Shown here: piece after piece, positions 1 through 6,388 of the stretch
Position numbering within the stretch: position 1 is the stretch's first letter
Layout of the letters: each line of letters begins with the position of its first letter
Origin: an uncultured Bacteroidales bacterium
GTDB taxonomy: Bacteria > Bacteroidota > Bacteroidia > Bacteroidales > Paludibacteraceae
NCBI GenBank assembly: GCA_903929065.1
Contig: CAIYTJ010000542.1
Location: forward strand, 1-6,388
DNA: 6,388 nucleotides
Direction of reading: 5' to 3'
Made by a program: the position numbers and the translations under genes
The notes under the pieces: generated by a model
Database searches by the model: none
Told to the model about the DNA's origin: nothing
The model's input: the letters and a program-made list of their open reading frames with translations, nothing else

Positions 1-18
1 AATAAAAATAAATTTAAA

Positions 19-59
19 TTTATCAGGAGATTGCTTGTTCAGAGCAATCTCCTGATAAA
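19..59. repeat. Perfect 17-bp inverted repeat in the leader of the GH16 gene
   Basis: Arms at 19-35 and 43-59 are perfect reverse complements (core TATCAGGAGATTGCT), separated by the 7-base loop TGTTCAG. The right arm ends 44 bases before the GH16 start codon. An A-run follows the stem and T's precede it on the + strand. This is the reverse of an intrinsic terminator, which needs U's after the stem. The downstream flank on the minus strand is U-rich but interrupted by A's. It could be a terminator for a gene ending just left of the window, a structured 5' leader of the GH16 mRNA, or a dyad operator. The inverted repeat is certain; its role is not. Confidence 0.85.
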
Positions 60-103
60 AAACAGGTACTTTTAAGGTAATAATAAATTATAAAATAGCA
101 GAA

Positions 104-1318
104 ATGAATCAGTTAAAAAAGCTCCTTTTCGGGATAGTAATTATTGCATGTTCAATTCAAGTTGTACATTCGCAAAATTCGAATTTTATTAGTCCTCTAA
201 AATCAAACGCTTCAAGTTTGGCAGGTTATCAATTAGTTTGGCAGGATGATTTTAAAGGAACAACGCTGGATGAGACCAATAACTGGGTGATTGAAGTAAA
301 CGGTGATGGCGGTGGAAACAACGAATTACAATATTATCGCAGAGAGAATATTTCGGTAGGAAATGAACCTGTCAGCGGTAAAAGTTGCTTGATTATTACA
401 GCCAAACTTGAAAGTTTTAGCGGGAAGGTTTGCACATCCGGTCGGTTAAAAACTATCGGAAAAATGCAGTTCAAACACGGAAGAATTGATGCAAGCATAA
501 AACTTCCACATACTGCCAATGGCCTATGGCCGGCATTCTGGATGATGGGTGGCGATTATCCATTGGTGGGATGGCCAAAATGCGGCGAAATTGATATTTT
601 GGAAATGGGGAACACCAACGGAATTAATGCTGGTACGCAAGATAAGTATTACAGCAGCCATTACCATTGGGGCGAAAGCTGGAATGGTGGCTCATATCCT
701 AATTGGGGACAAGCAGCAACATCTACTTATGGCGTTCAGGATGATTTCCACTTATATACATTGATTTGGAACGATACTTATTTGGAAACATACCTCGATT
801 TAGATAAATATCCTAATGCTACTCCTCTTGCTCATATGCTAATTAACGGTACGGATGTGGCTGGTAATGCTGCCCATTATTTCCATAAACAATTTTATGT
901 GATTTTTAATCTTGCCATCGGGGGAAATTTCACAGGTATTACCGGAAACAGTAATATTGGAAAAATAACTGCGCTGGCTAGTGGCAGTGCCAATATGTAT
1001 GTTGATTATGTAAAAGTGTATCAACAAGGTGTAACGGGTGAAGAATATAGCGGTCCTGTTTTAGCACCAAATGGAATAAACGAATTGAGTGCTCAAAATC
1101 AATTTAAAATTTATCCGAATCCAACCAAAAATTTGATTAATATTGAAGCCGATTCTGAAATTTCAAAGGTAACACTTATCTCAATGTCCGGCCAGGAAGT
1201 GATGAGTGTTTCAAATACTAAATCAATTAGCACATCAGGATTATCTTCAGGAAATTACCTGATAAAGATTGTGGATGTGAATGGAAAAGCTGAAACGCAC
1301 CAGATTACCAAGCAATAA
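104..1318 (+). CDS. Secreted GH16 endo-beta-glucanase (laminarinase type) with T9SS sorting domain
   Basis: A 404-residue protein predicted to cut internal beta-glycosidic bonds by a retaining mechanism outside the cell or at its surface. Residues 1-23 form a Sec signal peptide (MNQLKK, a hydrophobic stretch, cleavage near VHS|QN). The GH16 domain spans about 42-307. It shows ELQYY (74-78), GLWPAFWMMGG (140-150) and the active site GEIDILE, with nucleophile E162, D164 and acid/base E167. This ExDxxE form with a beta-bulge is found in laminarinases, agarases and carrageenases, not in lichenases. The ending NLAIGGN...YVDYVKVYQ is also laminarinase-like, so beta-1,3-glucan or mixed-linkage glucan is the likeliest substrate, by family resemblance only. 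Residues 325-404 are a type A T9SS tail (KIYPNP 335-340, GNYLIKI 383-389). I-I-A-C at 13-16 resembles a lipobox, but no lipoprotein export signal follows. The A-rich start context is normal for Bacteroidota. A terminator separates it from the next gene. Confidence 0.92.
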   Translation: MNQLKKLLFGIVIIACSIQVVHSQNSNFISPLKSNASSLAGYQLVWQDDFKGTTLDETNNWVIEVNGDGGGNNELQYYRRENISVGNEPVSGKSCLIITAKLESFSGKVCTSGRLKTIGKMQFKHGRIDASIKLPHTANGLWPAFWMMGGDYPLVGWPKCGEIDILEMGNTNGINAGTQDKYYSSHYHWGESWNGGSYPNWGQAATSTYGVQDDFHLYTLIWNDTYLETYLDLDKYPNATPLAHMLINGTDVAGNAAHYFHKQFYVIFNLAIGGNFTGITGNSNIGKITALASGSANMYVDYVKVYQQGVTGEEYSGPVLAPNGINELSAQNQFKIYPNPTKNLINIEADSEISKVTLISMSGQEVMSVSNTKSISTSGLSSGNYLIKIVDVNGKAETHQITKQ

Positions 1319-1337
1319 AAATTAGATTTTTCAATAC

Positions 1338-1386
1338 TTTCAGCTAAACTCAACGAAAAACGCTTTGTAAACTCGTTTTGCTGAAA
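1338..1386. repeat. Split inverted repeat in the intergenic region
   Basis: The contiguous right arm 1374-1386 (CGTTTTGCTGAAA) pairs with two separated left segments: AAAACG (1357-1362) and TTTCAGC (1338-1344). The left segments are parted by 12 unpaired bases, and the loop is 11 bases (1363-1373). On the RNA this gives a 13-bp stem with one large bulge. It lies between the GH16 stop and the strong terminator at 1405. No T-run follows, so it is unlikely to be a terminator itself. The function is unknown and the pairing may be chance in AT-rich DNA. Confidence 0.4.
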
Positions 1387-1400
1387 TTAAATTATCCAGG

Positions 1401-1445
1401 AACTCCCTAAAATGGTAATGACTGCCATTTTAGGGTGTTTTATAA
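1401..1445 (+). terminator. Intrinsic terminator between the GH16 and GH2 genes
   Basis: The perfect 11-bp stem CCCTAAAATGG (1405-1415) / CCATTTTAGGG (1425-1435) has a 9-base loop. It can be extended by AAC/GTT (1401-1403 with 1437-1439) past one T-T mismatch. The T-rich stretch TGTTTTAT follows at once. It would end the GH16 transcript and isolate the GH2 gene, unless there is read-through. The most upstream ATG of the GH2 reading frame (1412) lies inside the left arm. Confidence 0.85.
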
Positions 1446-1471
1446 AAAAGAACAACCAATTTTCACTTAAT

Positions 1472-4400
1472 ATGAGGTCGATAAAATTATTTCTGGCAGC
1501 AAGTATTTGTTTTGTGACATCACTTACAACGGCAGGAACATACACACCACCGCAAAACTATCGTATTAAATATAATTTTAACTACGATTGGAAATTTATT
1601 AAATCGGATGTGACTAATTCTCAATTGGTAACATTTAATGATGCAGGTTGGCAATCTGTGAGTTTACCACACACATTAAATGATTATGATTTATTTGACA
1701 CCTGGATTACCGGAAGCGGAAACTACGGCTGGACAGGCAAATCATGGTACAGGAAACATTTCAAACTAGACGCTTCTCTGACCGGTCGACGGGTTGTGGT
1801 TGAGTTCGAAGGAATCCGCCAGGCTGCAGAATTTTATATTAATGGAACCTGGGTTGGACGATTTGAAAACGGTGTCTCTCCGTGTGGAATTGACATATCA
1901 AATTATGTAAATTTTGGTTCAACCGAAAATGTGTTAGCCGTCAATGTGGATAATACACTTGGATACAAAGAAATAGCAACAGGTATAACTTTCGTGTGGA
2001 ATACACCGCCCTTTTTCCCCGATTTTGGAGGAATTGTGAGTAATGTGAATTTGCATGTGATGGATAAAATTTATCAGACTCTTCCGTTGTATGCTAATCT
2101 TGGAACAAGTGGAACGTATGTTTATCCTTCAAATATTAACTTTGGAGCAAAAACGGCTGATATTACAGTTCAGTCAGAAGTTAAAAATATGTATGCTGAT
2201 TCGTTGCTGGTTGATTATGCTATCGCCATTGTTGACAGAGATGGAAATGTGATAGCAAAAGATACGTTGAAAGCCAGTACGGTTCATGCTGCTGAAACCA
2301 AAATTATTTCAAAAACGCTGCCAATGACCAATATCCGTTTTTGGTCGCCCGGTTATCCGAATTTGTACAAGGTTTATACTCAGTTGATTAATAAGGGTAA
2401 AGTATTGGATGTTTATGAAACACCGCTTGGTGTTCGAAAAGTTGAATTCAATGTTGCCACCGGTCTTACCATCAATGGAAATTTTTTGTATTTAAAAGGG
2501 TATGCTCCGCGTACAACCATGGAATGGGTGGCAGTTGGACAAGCACCAAACTGGCTGGCAGAATATGATTTTAGTTTAATCAAACAGGCAAATGGTAATT
2601 TTCTTCGCCCCATGCATGTAACACCAAAGAAACGTGATGTCGAAGCTGCTGATAAATTTGGAGTGATTTATGCTTGTCCGGCAGGTGATGCTGAAGGTGA
2701 TGCCACAGGTCGCCAGTGGGATCAACGTGTAGAAGCGATGCGAAATGCGGTTATTTATTATCGGAATAATCCTTCAGTTGTGTTTTTTGAAGGTGGTAAT
2801 CAAAATATTATACCAGAGCATATGCAGCAAATGCTGGATGTCAGGAAAACATGGGACCCGTATGGTGGTCGTTTTGCCGGAACGCGTTCTGTCGATGCCA
2901 CTTTGGCCGGAATTGAAGAATACGGTTCTACTATGGATGGGTTAGGCGGTTCTTCCACCATTCCGGTTTGGGATGCTGAATATGCCCGTGGTGAATCTCC
3001 ACGAAGAGTTTGGGACAAATATTCTCCTCCAAGTTTTGGATATCGAAACATTGTTGATACAACCAAAAATAAAATTGTTGAATATCCGACTGATGATTTT
3101 TTGTATAATAGTACTGAAGATTTAGCCCGAAATAATGTAAAAAAATACAACGATCGCTGGATCAGACGAGGCGGCCTGGGCTTAACTTCAATAATGTGTG
3201 GTGGTGCAAAAATAATTTTTGCTGATGGAGTAAGTCATGGTCGAATGACAAATGCCGAACTTTGTCGGGTTTCAGGAACAATGGATGCTGCCCGATTACC
3301 AAAAGAATCGTATTATGCCATGAAAGTAGTTCAAAGTGATACTACCGATATGGAGATTCTCGGGCATTGGACATATCCTGCTGGAACAGTAAAACCAGTT
3401 GTTGTTATTTCTAATACATCTGAAGTAGGACTTGCCACTTATGATCAATCCGGCAAACTGATTAAAGATTACGGGAAAGGAGTTTTGACTAATAACTTTG
3501 ATTTTGCATTTGCTAATGTTGCTTTTCAACCCGGTAAAATTGTAGCTACAGGTTATGTAAACGGTGTTCCAAAAATTACGCGCCAGATTGTTACTGCTGG
3601 AACGCCTGCTAAACTAAAAATTACCCCGGCTTTAGGTCCAAACGGTTTTATTGCAGATGGTTCTGATATTGCTATGTTTGATGTGGAAGTGACTGATGCA
3701 AATGGTGTTCGTTGTCCTACGCAGGATGGACGTGTCAATTTTACCTATTCTGGTCAGGGAGTTTATTTAGGAGGTTATAACAGTGGAATTCAATATAGTA
3801 ATGCTGATGCAAACGGCATTCGAAAGGATACATTGCATACCGAATGTGGAATAAACCGTATTTTTGTTCGTGCCACCAGAAATGCCGGTAGTTTTACGTT
3901 GAATGCAACTTCAACGGGTTTAACTTCGGCTTCCTCTACAATTGTTTCTCAACCATTTTCAGTAATTGATGGCTTAACATTGCAGCGACCACAGGGATAT
4001 ACCATTCTTGCCGGCGATCCGCCGTTATTACCCATCTTTCATTTTGACGATGTGCTAAATGCAGAAATAAATACCGATGTTATTTCTTCAATTAGTACGT
4101 TGTCTGGTGTTCCAAATCCATTACCGATTAAAATTACGGCTACCGGATATACTGCAAGTTATTCAATAAATGGAGGGGCTTTTACTTCAGCCGATGGAAC
4201 AGTGAAAAACGGTGAACAGATTCGCATCAAAATCACTTCCGATCAGCAATATCTGACTAAAAGATTTGCAACTATAGATATTGGAGGAACAAAAAATATA
4301 TTCAGTGTAACAACAAAAAAAGCACCTGCTGCTTCTCCAAATCTTGCATTGAATAAACCTGTTGCAGCTTCTTCCTCGCAAGCAGGAAATGAAATTATTA

Positions 4401-5305
4401 AGGTAAACGATGGTAGTACAACCTCACGTTGGGCGGGTGCCACAAATACGTATCCACAATCCTTTGTTGTGGATTTATTGAAATCATATAAAATCGACAG
4501 CATTGAATTTATGCCCTATGGAAGTCGCGATTACCAGTTTACATTGGAAGGTTCTCAGGATAGCATCAGTTTTTACACCTTGTCCGATCAGTCAAAGAAT
4601 ACGTTGAGCTTACTTACAGTACCAATTAAATTCAATGCACAATATGCCAGATATGTTCGTATGAATATAACAGGTGCAGCCACATATACCGGAAAATGGA
4701 CTACGATTTATGAATTCCGTGTGTTTGAAGCTGCAAAAGATACAGTTCCGAATCAGTTCCACATTATCCCTCAAACAGGTGCTGATTTATTCTCCGAAGG
4801 GATTTCGGCTCCGTTTATCGTTACCGGAATTGATGGTCCGACTACAATAATTTTATCAAATAATACTGAAATTGCAAGTTACTCGGTTAATAATGGAATG
4901 TTTAATACTGATCCAACTATGGTAAAGAATAACGACACCATTCGGGTAAGGTTAGGTACCGGTTCACAATATAATAATACATATTCAGTTAAAGTAACTA
5001 TTGGAGGAGTCTCTGATATTTTCAGGATTACAACAGTTTCTGATATAAGCGGATTGGATAATTTGAATCGTCAAGGTACGATGACTCTTTATCCGAATCC
5101 AACTACCGGAATAATTAAAATCAGTGGTGACCTGGAAGAGGGAAATCTGGAAGTCTATGACGTAGCCGGACAAAAAGTGAAAAGTAACTGGATAAAAAAT
5201 ACAACTGATTATCAATTGAATCTGACTGGATTTAATCCGGGAATTTATCTGATTAAATACTTCACTAAATCAAAAGTTTATCACAGTCAGATTGTATTGA
5301 AATAG
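1472..5305 (+). CDS. Large secreted GH2 glycoside hydrolase with CBM32, Ig-like repeats and T9SS tail
   Basis: From ATG 1472 the protein has 1277 residues. This start gives a clean Sec signal peptide (MRSIKLFLAASICFVTSLTTAG, cut near 21-22). The frame opens at 1412, but that ATG lies in a terminator stem and adds 20 residues that spoil the signal. Domains: GH2 sugar-binding sandwich about 35-198, Ig-like about 220-322, TIM barrel about 325-620, DUF4982-like and GH2_C5-like segments about 635-826, Ig-like repeat 853-949, CBM32/F5-8C 955-1086 (NLALNKPVAASSS; DGSTTSRW), second repeat 1095-1189, T9SS tail 1192-1277 (LYPNP 1206-1210, GIYLIKY 1257-1263). The nucleophile is probably E503 in VWDAEYAR. 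The usual acid/base Glu in NPSVxxxxxGN[E] is Gln here (Q444), with E440 four residues earlier. The linkage and sugar cannot be read from sequence; beta-galactosidase, beta-glucosidase or beta-glucuronidase-like activities are all possible. CBM32 domains often bind galactose-type sugars. No Shine-Dalgarno sequence is seen. Sure of the family and export, unsure of the activity. Confidence 0.9.
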   Translation: MRSIKLFLAASICFVTSLTTAGTYTPPQNYRIKYNFNYDWKFIKSDVTNSQLVTFNDAGWQSVSLPHTLNDYDLFDTWITGSGNYGWTGKSWYRKHFKLDASLTGRRVVVEFEGIRQAAEFYINGTWVGRFENGVSPCGIDISNYVNFGSTENVLAVNVDNTLGYKEIATGITFVWNTPPFFPDFGGIVSNVNLHVMDKIYQTLPLYANLGTSGTYVYPSNINFGAKTADITVQSEVKNMYADSLLVDYAIAIVDRDGNVIAKDTLKASTVHAAETKIISKTLPMTNIRFWSPGYPNLYKVYTQLINKGKVLDVYETPLGVRKVEFNVATGLTINGNFLYLKGYAPRTTMEWVAVGQAPNWLAEYDFSLIKQANGNFLRPMHVTPKKRDVEAADKFGVIYACPAGDAEGDATGRQWDQRVEAMRNAVIYYRNNPSVVFFEGGNQNIIPEHMQQMLDVRKTWDPYGGRFAGTRSVDATLAGIEEYGSTMDGLGGSSTIPVWDAEYARGESPRRVWDKYSPPSFGYRNIVDTTKNKIVEYPTDDFLYNSTEDLARNNVKKYNDRWIRRGGLGLTSIMCGGAKIIFADGVSHGRMTNAELCRVSGTMDAARLPKESYYAMKVVQSDTTDMEILGHWTYPAGTVKPVVVISNTSEVGLATYDQSGKLIKDYGKGVLTNNFDFAFANVAFQPGKIVATGYVNGVPKITRQIVTAGTPAKLKITPALGPNGFIADGSDIAMFDVEVTDANGVRCPTQDGRVNFTYSGQGVYLGGYNSGIQYSNADANGIRKDTLHTECGINRIFVRATRNAGSFTLNATSTGLTSASSTIVSQPFSVIDGLTLQRPQGYTILAGDPPLLPIFHFDDVLNAEINTDVISSISTLSGVPNPLPIKITATGYTASYSINGGAFTSADGTVKNGEQIRIKITSDQQYLTKRFATIDIGGTKNIFSVTTKKAPAASPNLALNKPVAASSSQAGNEIIKVNDGSTTSRWAGATNTYPQSFVVDLLKSYKIDSIEFMPYGSRDYQFTLEGSQDSISFYTLSDQSKNTLSLLTVPIKFNAQYARYVRMNITGAATYTGKWTTIYEFRVFEAAKDTVPNQFHIIPQTGADLFSEGISAPFIVTGIDGPTTIILSNNTEIASYSVNNGMFNTDPTMVKNNDTIRVRLGTGSQYNNTYSVKVTIGGVSDIFRITTVSDISGLDNLNRQGTMTLYPNPTTGIIKISGDLEEGNLEVYDVAGQKVKSNWIKNTTDYQLNLTGFNPGIYLIKYFTKSKVYHSQIVLK
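4028..4318 (+). repeat. Ig-like repeat, copy 1, within the GH2 protein
   Basis: Encodes residues 853-949. The pattern is SYSINGGAF, then GTVKNGEQIRIKI, then IDIGGTKNIFSVTT. It matches copy 2 (residues 1095-1189) in order and spacing: SYSVNNGMF, MVKNNDTIRVRL, VTIGGVSDIFRITT. Similar 'tigGvsdtFsvtT' modules occur as beta-sandwich linkers in many secreted bacterial proteins. The two copies are clearly diverged, so this is an old protein-level duplication rather than a recent DNA repeat. Confidence 0.7.
4334..4729 (+). other. CBM32 / F5-8 type C domain within the GH2 protein
   Basis: Encodes residues about 955-1086. It opens with SPNLALNKPVAASSS, then has NDGSTTSRWAG, FVVDLLKSYKIDSIEF, a YQFTLEGSQDS strand and YARYVRMNI, and closes with IYEFRVFE. 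This is the standard F5/8 type C order, usually a galactose- or glycan-binding jelly roll. It sits between the two Ig-like repeats, which suggests a binding head held on spacers. Confidence 0.85.
4754..5038 (+). repeat. Ig-like repeat, copy 2, within the GH2 protein
   Basis: Encodes residues 1095-1189, the partner of the module at 4028-4318. Shared landmarks are ASYSVNNGMF, VKNNDTIRVRL and TIGGVSDIFRITT. It directly precedes the T9SS tail and probably acts as a spacer before the sorting domain. Confidence 0.7.
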
Positions 5306-5325
5306 TATTAATCAATTCGGACATC

Positions 5326-5364
5326 AAAAAAACAACCAGGCTTTAAACAGTCTGGTTATTTTTT
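5326..5364. terminator. Bidirectional intrinsic terminator between convergent genes
   Basis: The stem AACCAGGCT (5334-5342) / AGTCTGGTT (5349-5357) has 9 pairs, one of them G-U, around the 6-base loop TTAAAC. An A-run (5326-5332) precedes it and a T-run (5359-5364) follows. The structure therefore works for the GH2 transcript on the + strand and for the isomerase-like transcript on the - strand. It lies in the 76-base gap between the two stop codons. Confidence 0.9.
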
Positions 5365-5381
5365 ATACGCTTTTTAGAAAC

Positions 5382-6239
5382 CTATTTTAAGCTTCTCTGA
5401 ATAAGTTTTATCGTTGCTTTAATACCTTGATCTTCCGTCAGTCTTTCTCCTTCATATTCAATGCCTAAATAGCCATTGTAGCCGGATTTTGAAACGATTT
5501 TCAGCATCTTGGGATAATCGATTTTAGTTTCATTGCCATTTTCATCAAAATCATAGCTTTTGGCACTGACACCTCTTGCAAAAGGCATCATTTTTTCAAC
5601 TGCTTCGTACCGGTTTATCTTATCAAAGTTCCCAAAATCGGGCAAAACTCCGCAATTACTTCGGTGAACTGCTTTGATGGCAGGAATTAACCAGTCAGGA
5701 TTTGAAGAATTTCCCCAGTGGTTTTCCACTATCACGTTGATGTTGAATTTTGAGGCATAATCACATAGTTTTGTCAATCCATCGATAACCGCTTTTTGAA
5801 CTACTTCAGGACTTCCATCGCCGGCAGCATTTACACGAATAGAATAACAACCCAAAAAACTTGCTGCTTTAACCCATTTGTAATGATTTTCAACGGCCTG
5901 ATTACGTTTTTCAAAACAAGTGTCGCCCAGATTTCCTTCACCATCAACCATAATCAGGTTTGAAATAACGTTGTATTTCAGGCATTCGTTTTTTAATTTC
6001 TTAAGATAAACACTGTCTGTAACTGAAGTTTTGCCATCGAAAAGGATACTGACATATTCAACTACGCCAATTCCATATTGCGTTCGGGCAATACGTGGGA
6101 AATCCAGATTTGTTATTTTTCCGGATTGTATGGCGCGATGCAACGACCATTCGGCTAATGAAAGTTTTATGTGGTTTTGTCCCATCGAAATGCCGGAAAT
6201 ACTGATTACCGAAAGTAAAATGACAAGTTGTTTTTTCAT
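5382..6239 (-). CDS. Exported sugar phosphate isomerase/epimerase-like TIM-barrel protein
   Basis: A 285-residue protein of the xylose isomerase-like TIM-barrel superfamily (PF01261 type). A Sec signal peptide (MKKQLVILLSVISISGISMG|QN, residues 1-20) places it in the periplasm. The mature part starts with KLSLAEWSLHR, typical of the family's first strand. Likely active-site and metal residues are E172 (VIVENHWG), D201 (LPDFGNF) and E261/E263 (GIEYEGE). In many epimerases a strand near 225 carries a metal-binding His; here it reads GVSAKSYDF (223-231). An exported protein is unlikely to use phosphorylated sugars, so the default name 'sugar phosphate isomerase' is probably wrong in detail. From memory, proteins with this annotation take part in 3-keto-sugar pathways in Bacteroides, one as a hydratase of 3-keto-glycal intermediates. 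This is a candidate role, not shown here. The start lies 12 bases after the stop of the upstream gene, which suggests one operon. Confidence 0.85.
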   Translation of the reverse strand: MKKQLVILLSVISISGISMGQNHIKLSLAEWSLHRAIQSGKITNLDFPRIARTQYGIGVVEYVSILFDGKTSVTDSVYLKKLKNECLKYNVISNLIMVDGEGNLGDTCFEKRNQAVENHYKWVKAASFLGCYSIRVNAAGDGSPEVVQKAVIDGLTKLCDYASKFNINVIVENHWGNSSNPDWLIPAIKAVHRSNCGVLPDFGNFDKINRYEAVEKMMPFARGVSAKSYDFDENGNETKIDYPKMLKIVSKSGYNGYLGIEYEGERLTEDQGIKATIKLIQRSLK

Positions 6240-6251
6240 TTTATCATCATC

Positions 6252-6388
6252 TTAATCCAGTGTAGCTTTTCTGTTATCTTTATTCACACTCTCGCCTTTG
6301 TTATTGATTATGTGCCTGATAACGCTTGTGTTGTTGCCGCTTAGCCAAAAAGTAACAGTATGATGAATGTTGTTTTCAAGTGAATCGG
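6252..6388 (-). CDS. C-terminal end of an unidentified protein (5' part outside the window)
   Basis: The minus strand is open from the window edge (two bases of a split codon, then 44 codons) to a TAA at 6254-6252. The visible peptide begins DSLENNIHHTVTFWLSG and ends NKDNRKATLD. It has a polar, beta-rich look with alternating hydrophobics (TVTFWL, SVIRHII). I do not recognise the family. The case for a real gene is that the frame is open through the whole visible stretch and its stop lies only 12 bases before the start of the isomerase-like gene, the spacing of genes in one operon. The promoter for both would lie beyond the right edge. Confidence 0.65.
   Translation of the reverse strand, partial: DSLENNIHHTVTFWLSGNNTSVIRHIINNKGESVNKDNRKATLD

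Noticed and set aside
67..74. TACTTTTA as a Bacteroidota -7 promoter element (TAnnTTTG) for GH16
   Set aside because: The final G is missing and there is no TTTG -33 element at the right distance upstream.
104..172. Possible lipoprotein signal in the GH16 protein (I-I-A-C at residues 13-16)
   Set aside because: The Cys is mid-way along the hydrophobic stretch, no acidic lipoprotein export signal follows, a good Sec cleavage site lies at residues 21-24, and the protein carries a T9SS tail.
1323..1330. TAGATTTT as a promoter element for GH2
   Set aside because: It lies before the strong terminator at 1405-1435, lacks the last G and has no -33 partner.
2800..3150. Minus-strand reading frame of 116 codons inside the GH2 gene
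   Set aside because: It is antisense to the conserved catalytic barrel, and its composition and lack of any recognisable motif indicate a shadow frame.
6031..6255. Plus-strand reading frame of 74 codons over the start of the isomerase-like gene
   Set aside because: It is antisense to the signal peptide and first strands of a well-supported gene and shows no domain.
1..6388. tRNA, rRNA, CRISPR array, insertion sequence or attachment site
   Set aside because: I saw no clover-leaf, regularly spaced repeats, transposase or integrase, or terminal inverted repeats with target duplications.

Overview
The window comes from a member of the Bacteroidota. Three observations support this: AT-rich DNA, starts with A/T-rich leaders and no Shine-Dalgarno sequence, and two large secreted proteins that both end in the type A sorting domain of the type IX secretion system (T9SS; YPNP motif, then G-x-YL-IK, then a Lys-rich end). 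T9SS is confined to this phylum. I cannot name a genus. The content is that of a polysaccharide-degradation locus, but no SusC/SusD pair, sulfatase or regulator is visible here.

Layout: 1-103 is a leader containing a perfect 17-bp inverted repeat. 104-1318 (+) encodes a secreted GH16 endo-glycanase of the laminarinase type. 1319-1471 is intergenic and carries a split hairpin and then a strong intrinsic terminator. 1472-5305 (+) encodes a very large secreted GH2 protein. Its order is GH2 core, GH2 C-terminal Ig-like domains, an Ig-like repeat, a CBM32/F5-8C domain, a second copy of the repeat, and a T9SS tail. The longest reading frame for this gene opens at 1412, inside the terminator stem, so 1472 is the more credible start. 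5306-5381 holds a bidirectional terminator between convergent genes. 5382-6239 (-) encodes an exported sugar isomerase/epimerase-like TIM barrel. 6252-6388 (-) is the 3' end of another gene, 12 bases upstream of the isomerase-like gene and probably in its operon.

How the genes may work together: the GH16 enzyme would cut a beta-glycan, most likely a beta-1,3-glucan type, outside the cell or at its surface. The GH2 protein could trim or bind the products through its CBM32. The isomerase-like protein, probably periplasmic, would act on released sugars. The terminators suggest separate transcription units that share a theme rather than one operon.

The points most worth a second look are these. 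The GH2 protein has Gln where the family's catalytic acid/base Glu normally sits. Its accessory domains have an unusual sandwich order. The TIM-barrel protein is exported and lacks the usual metal-ligand His. The leader of the first gene holds a hairpin whose flanks do not fit a terminator. I do not see a clearly new multi-gene system in this window.
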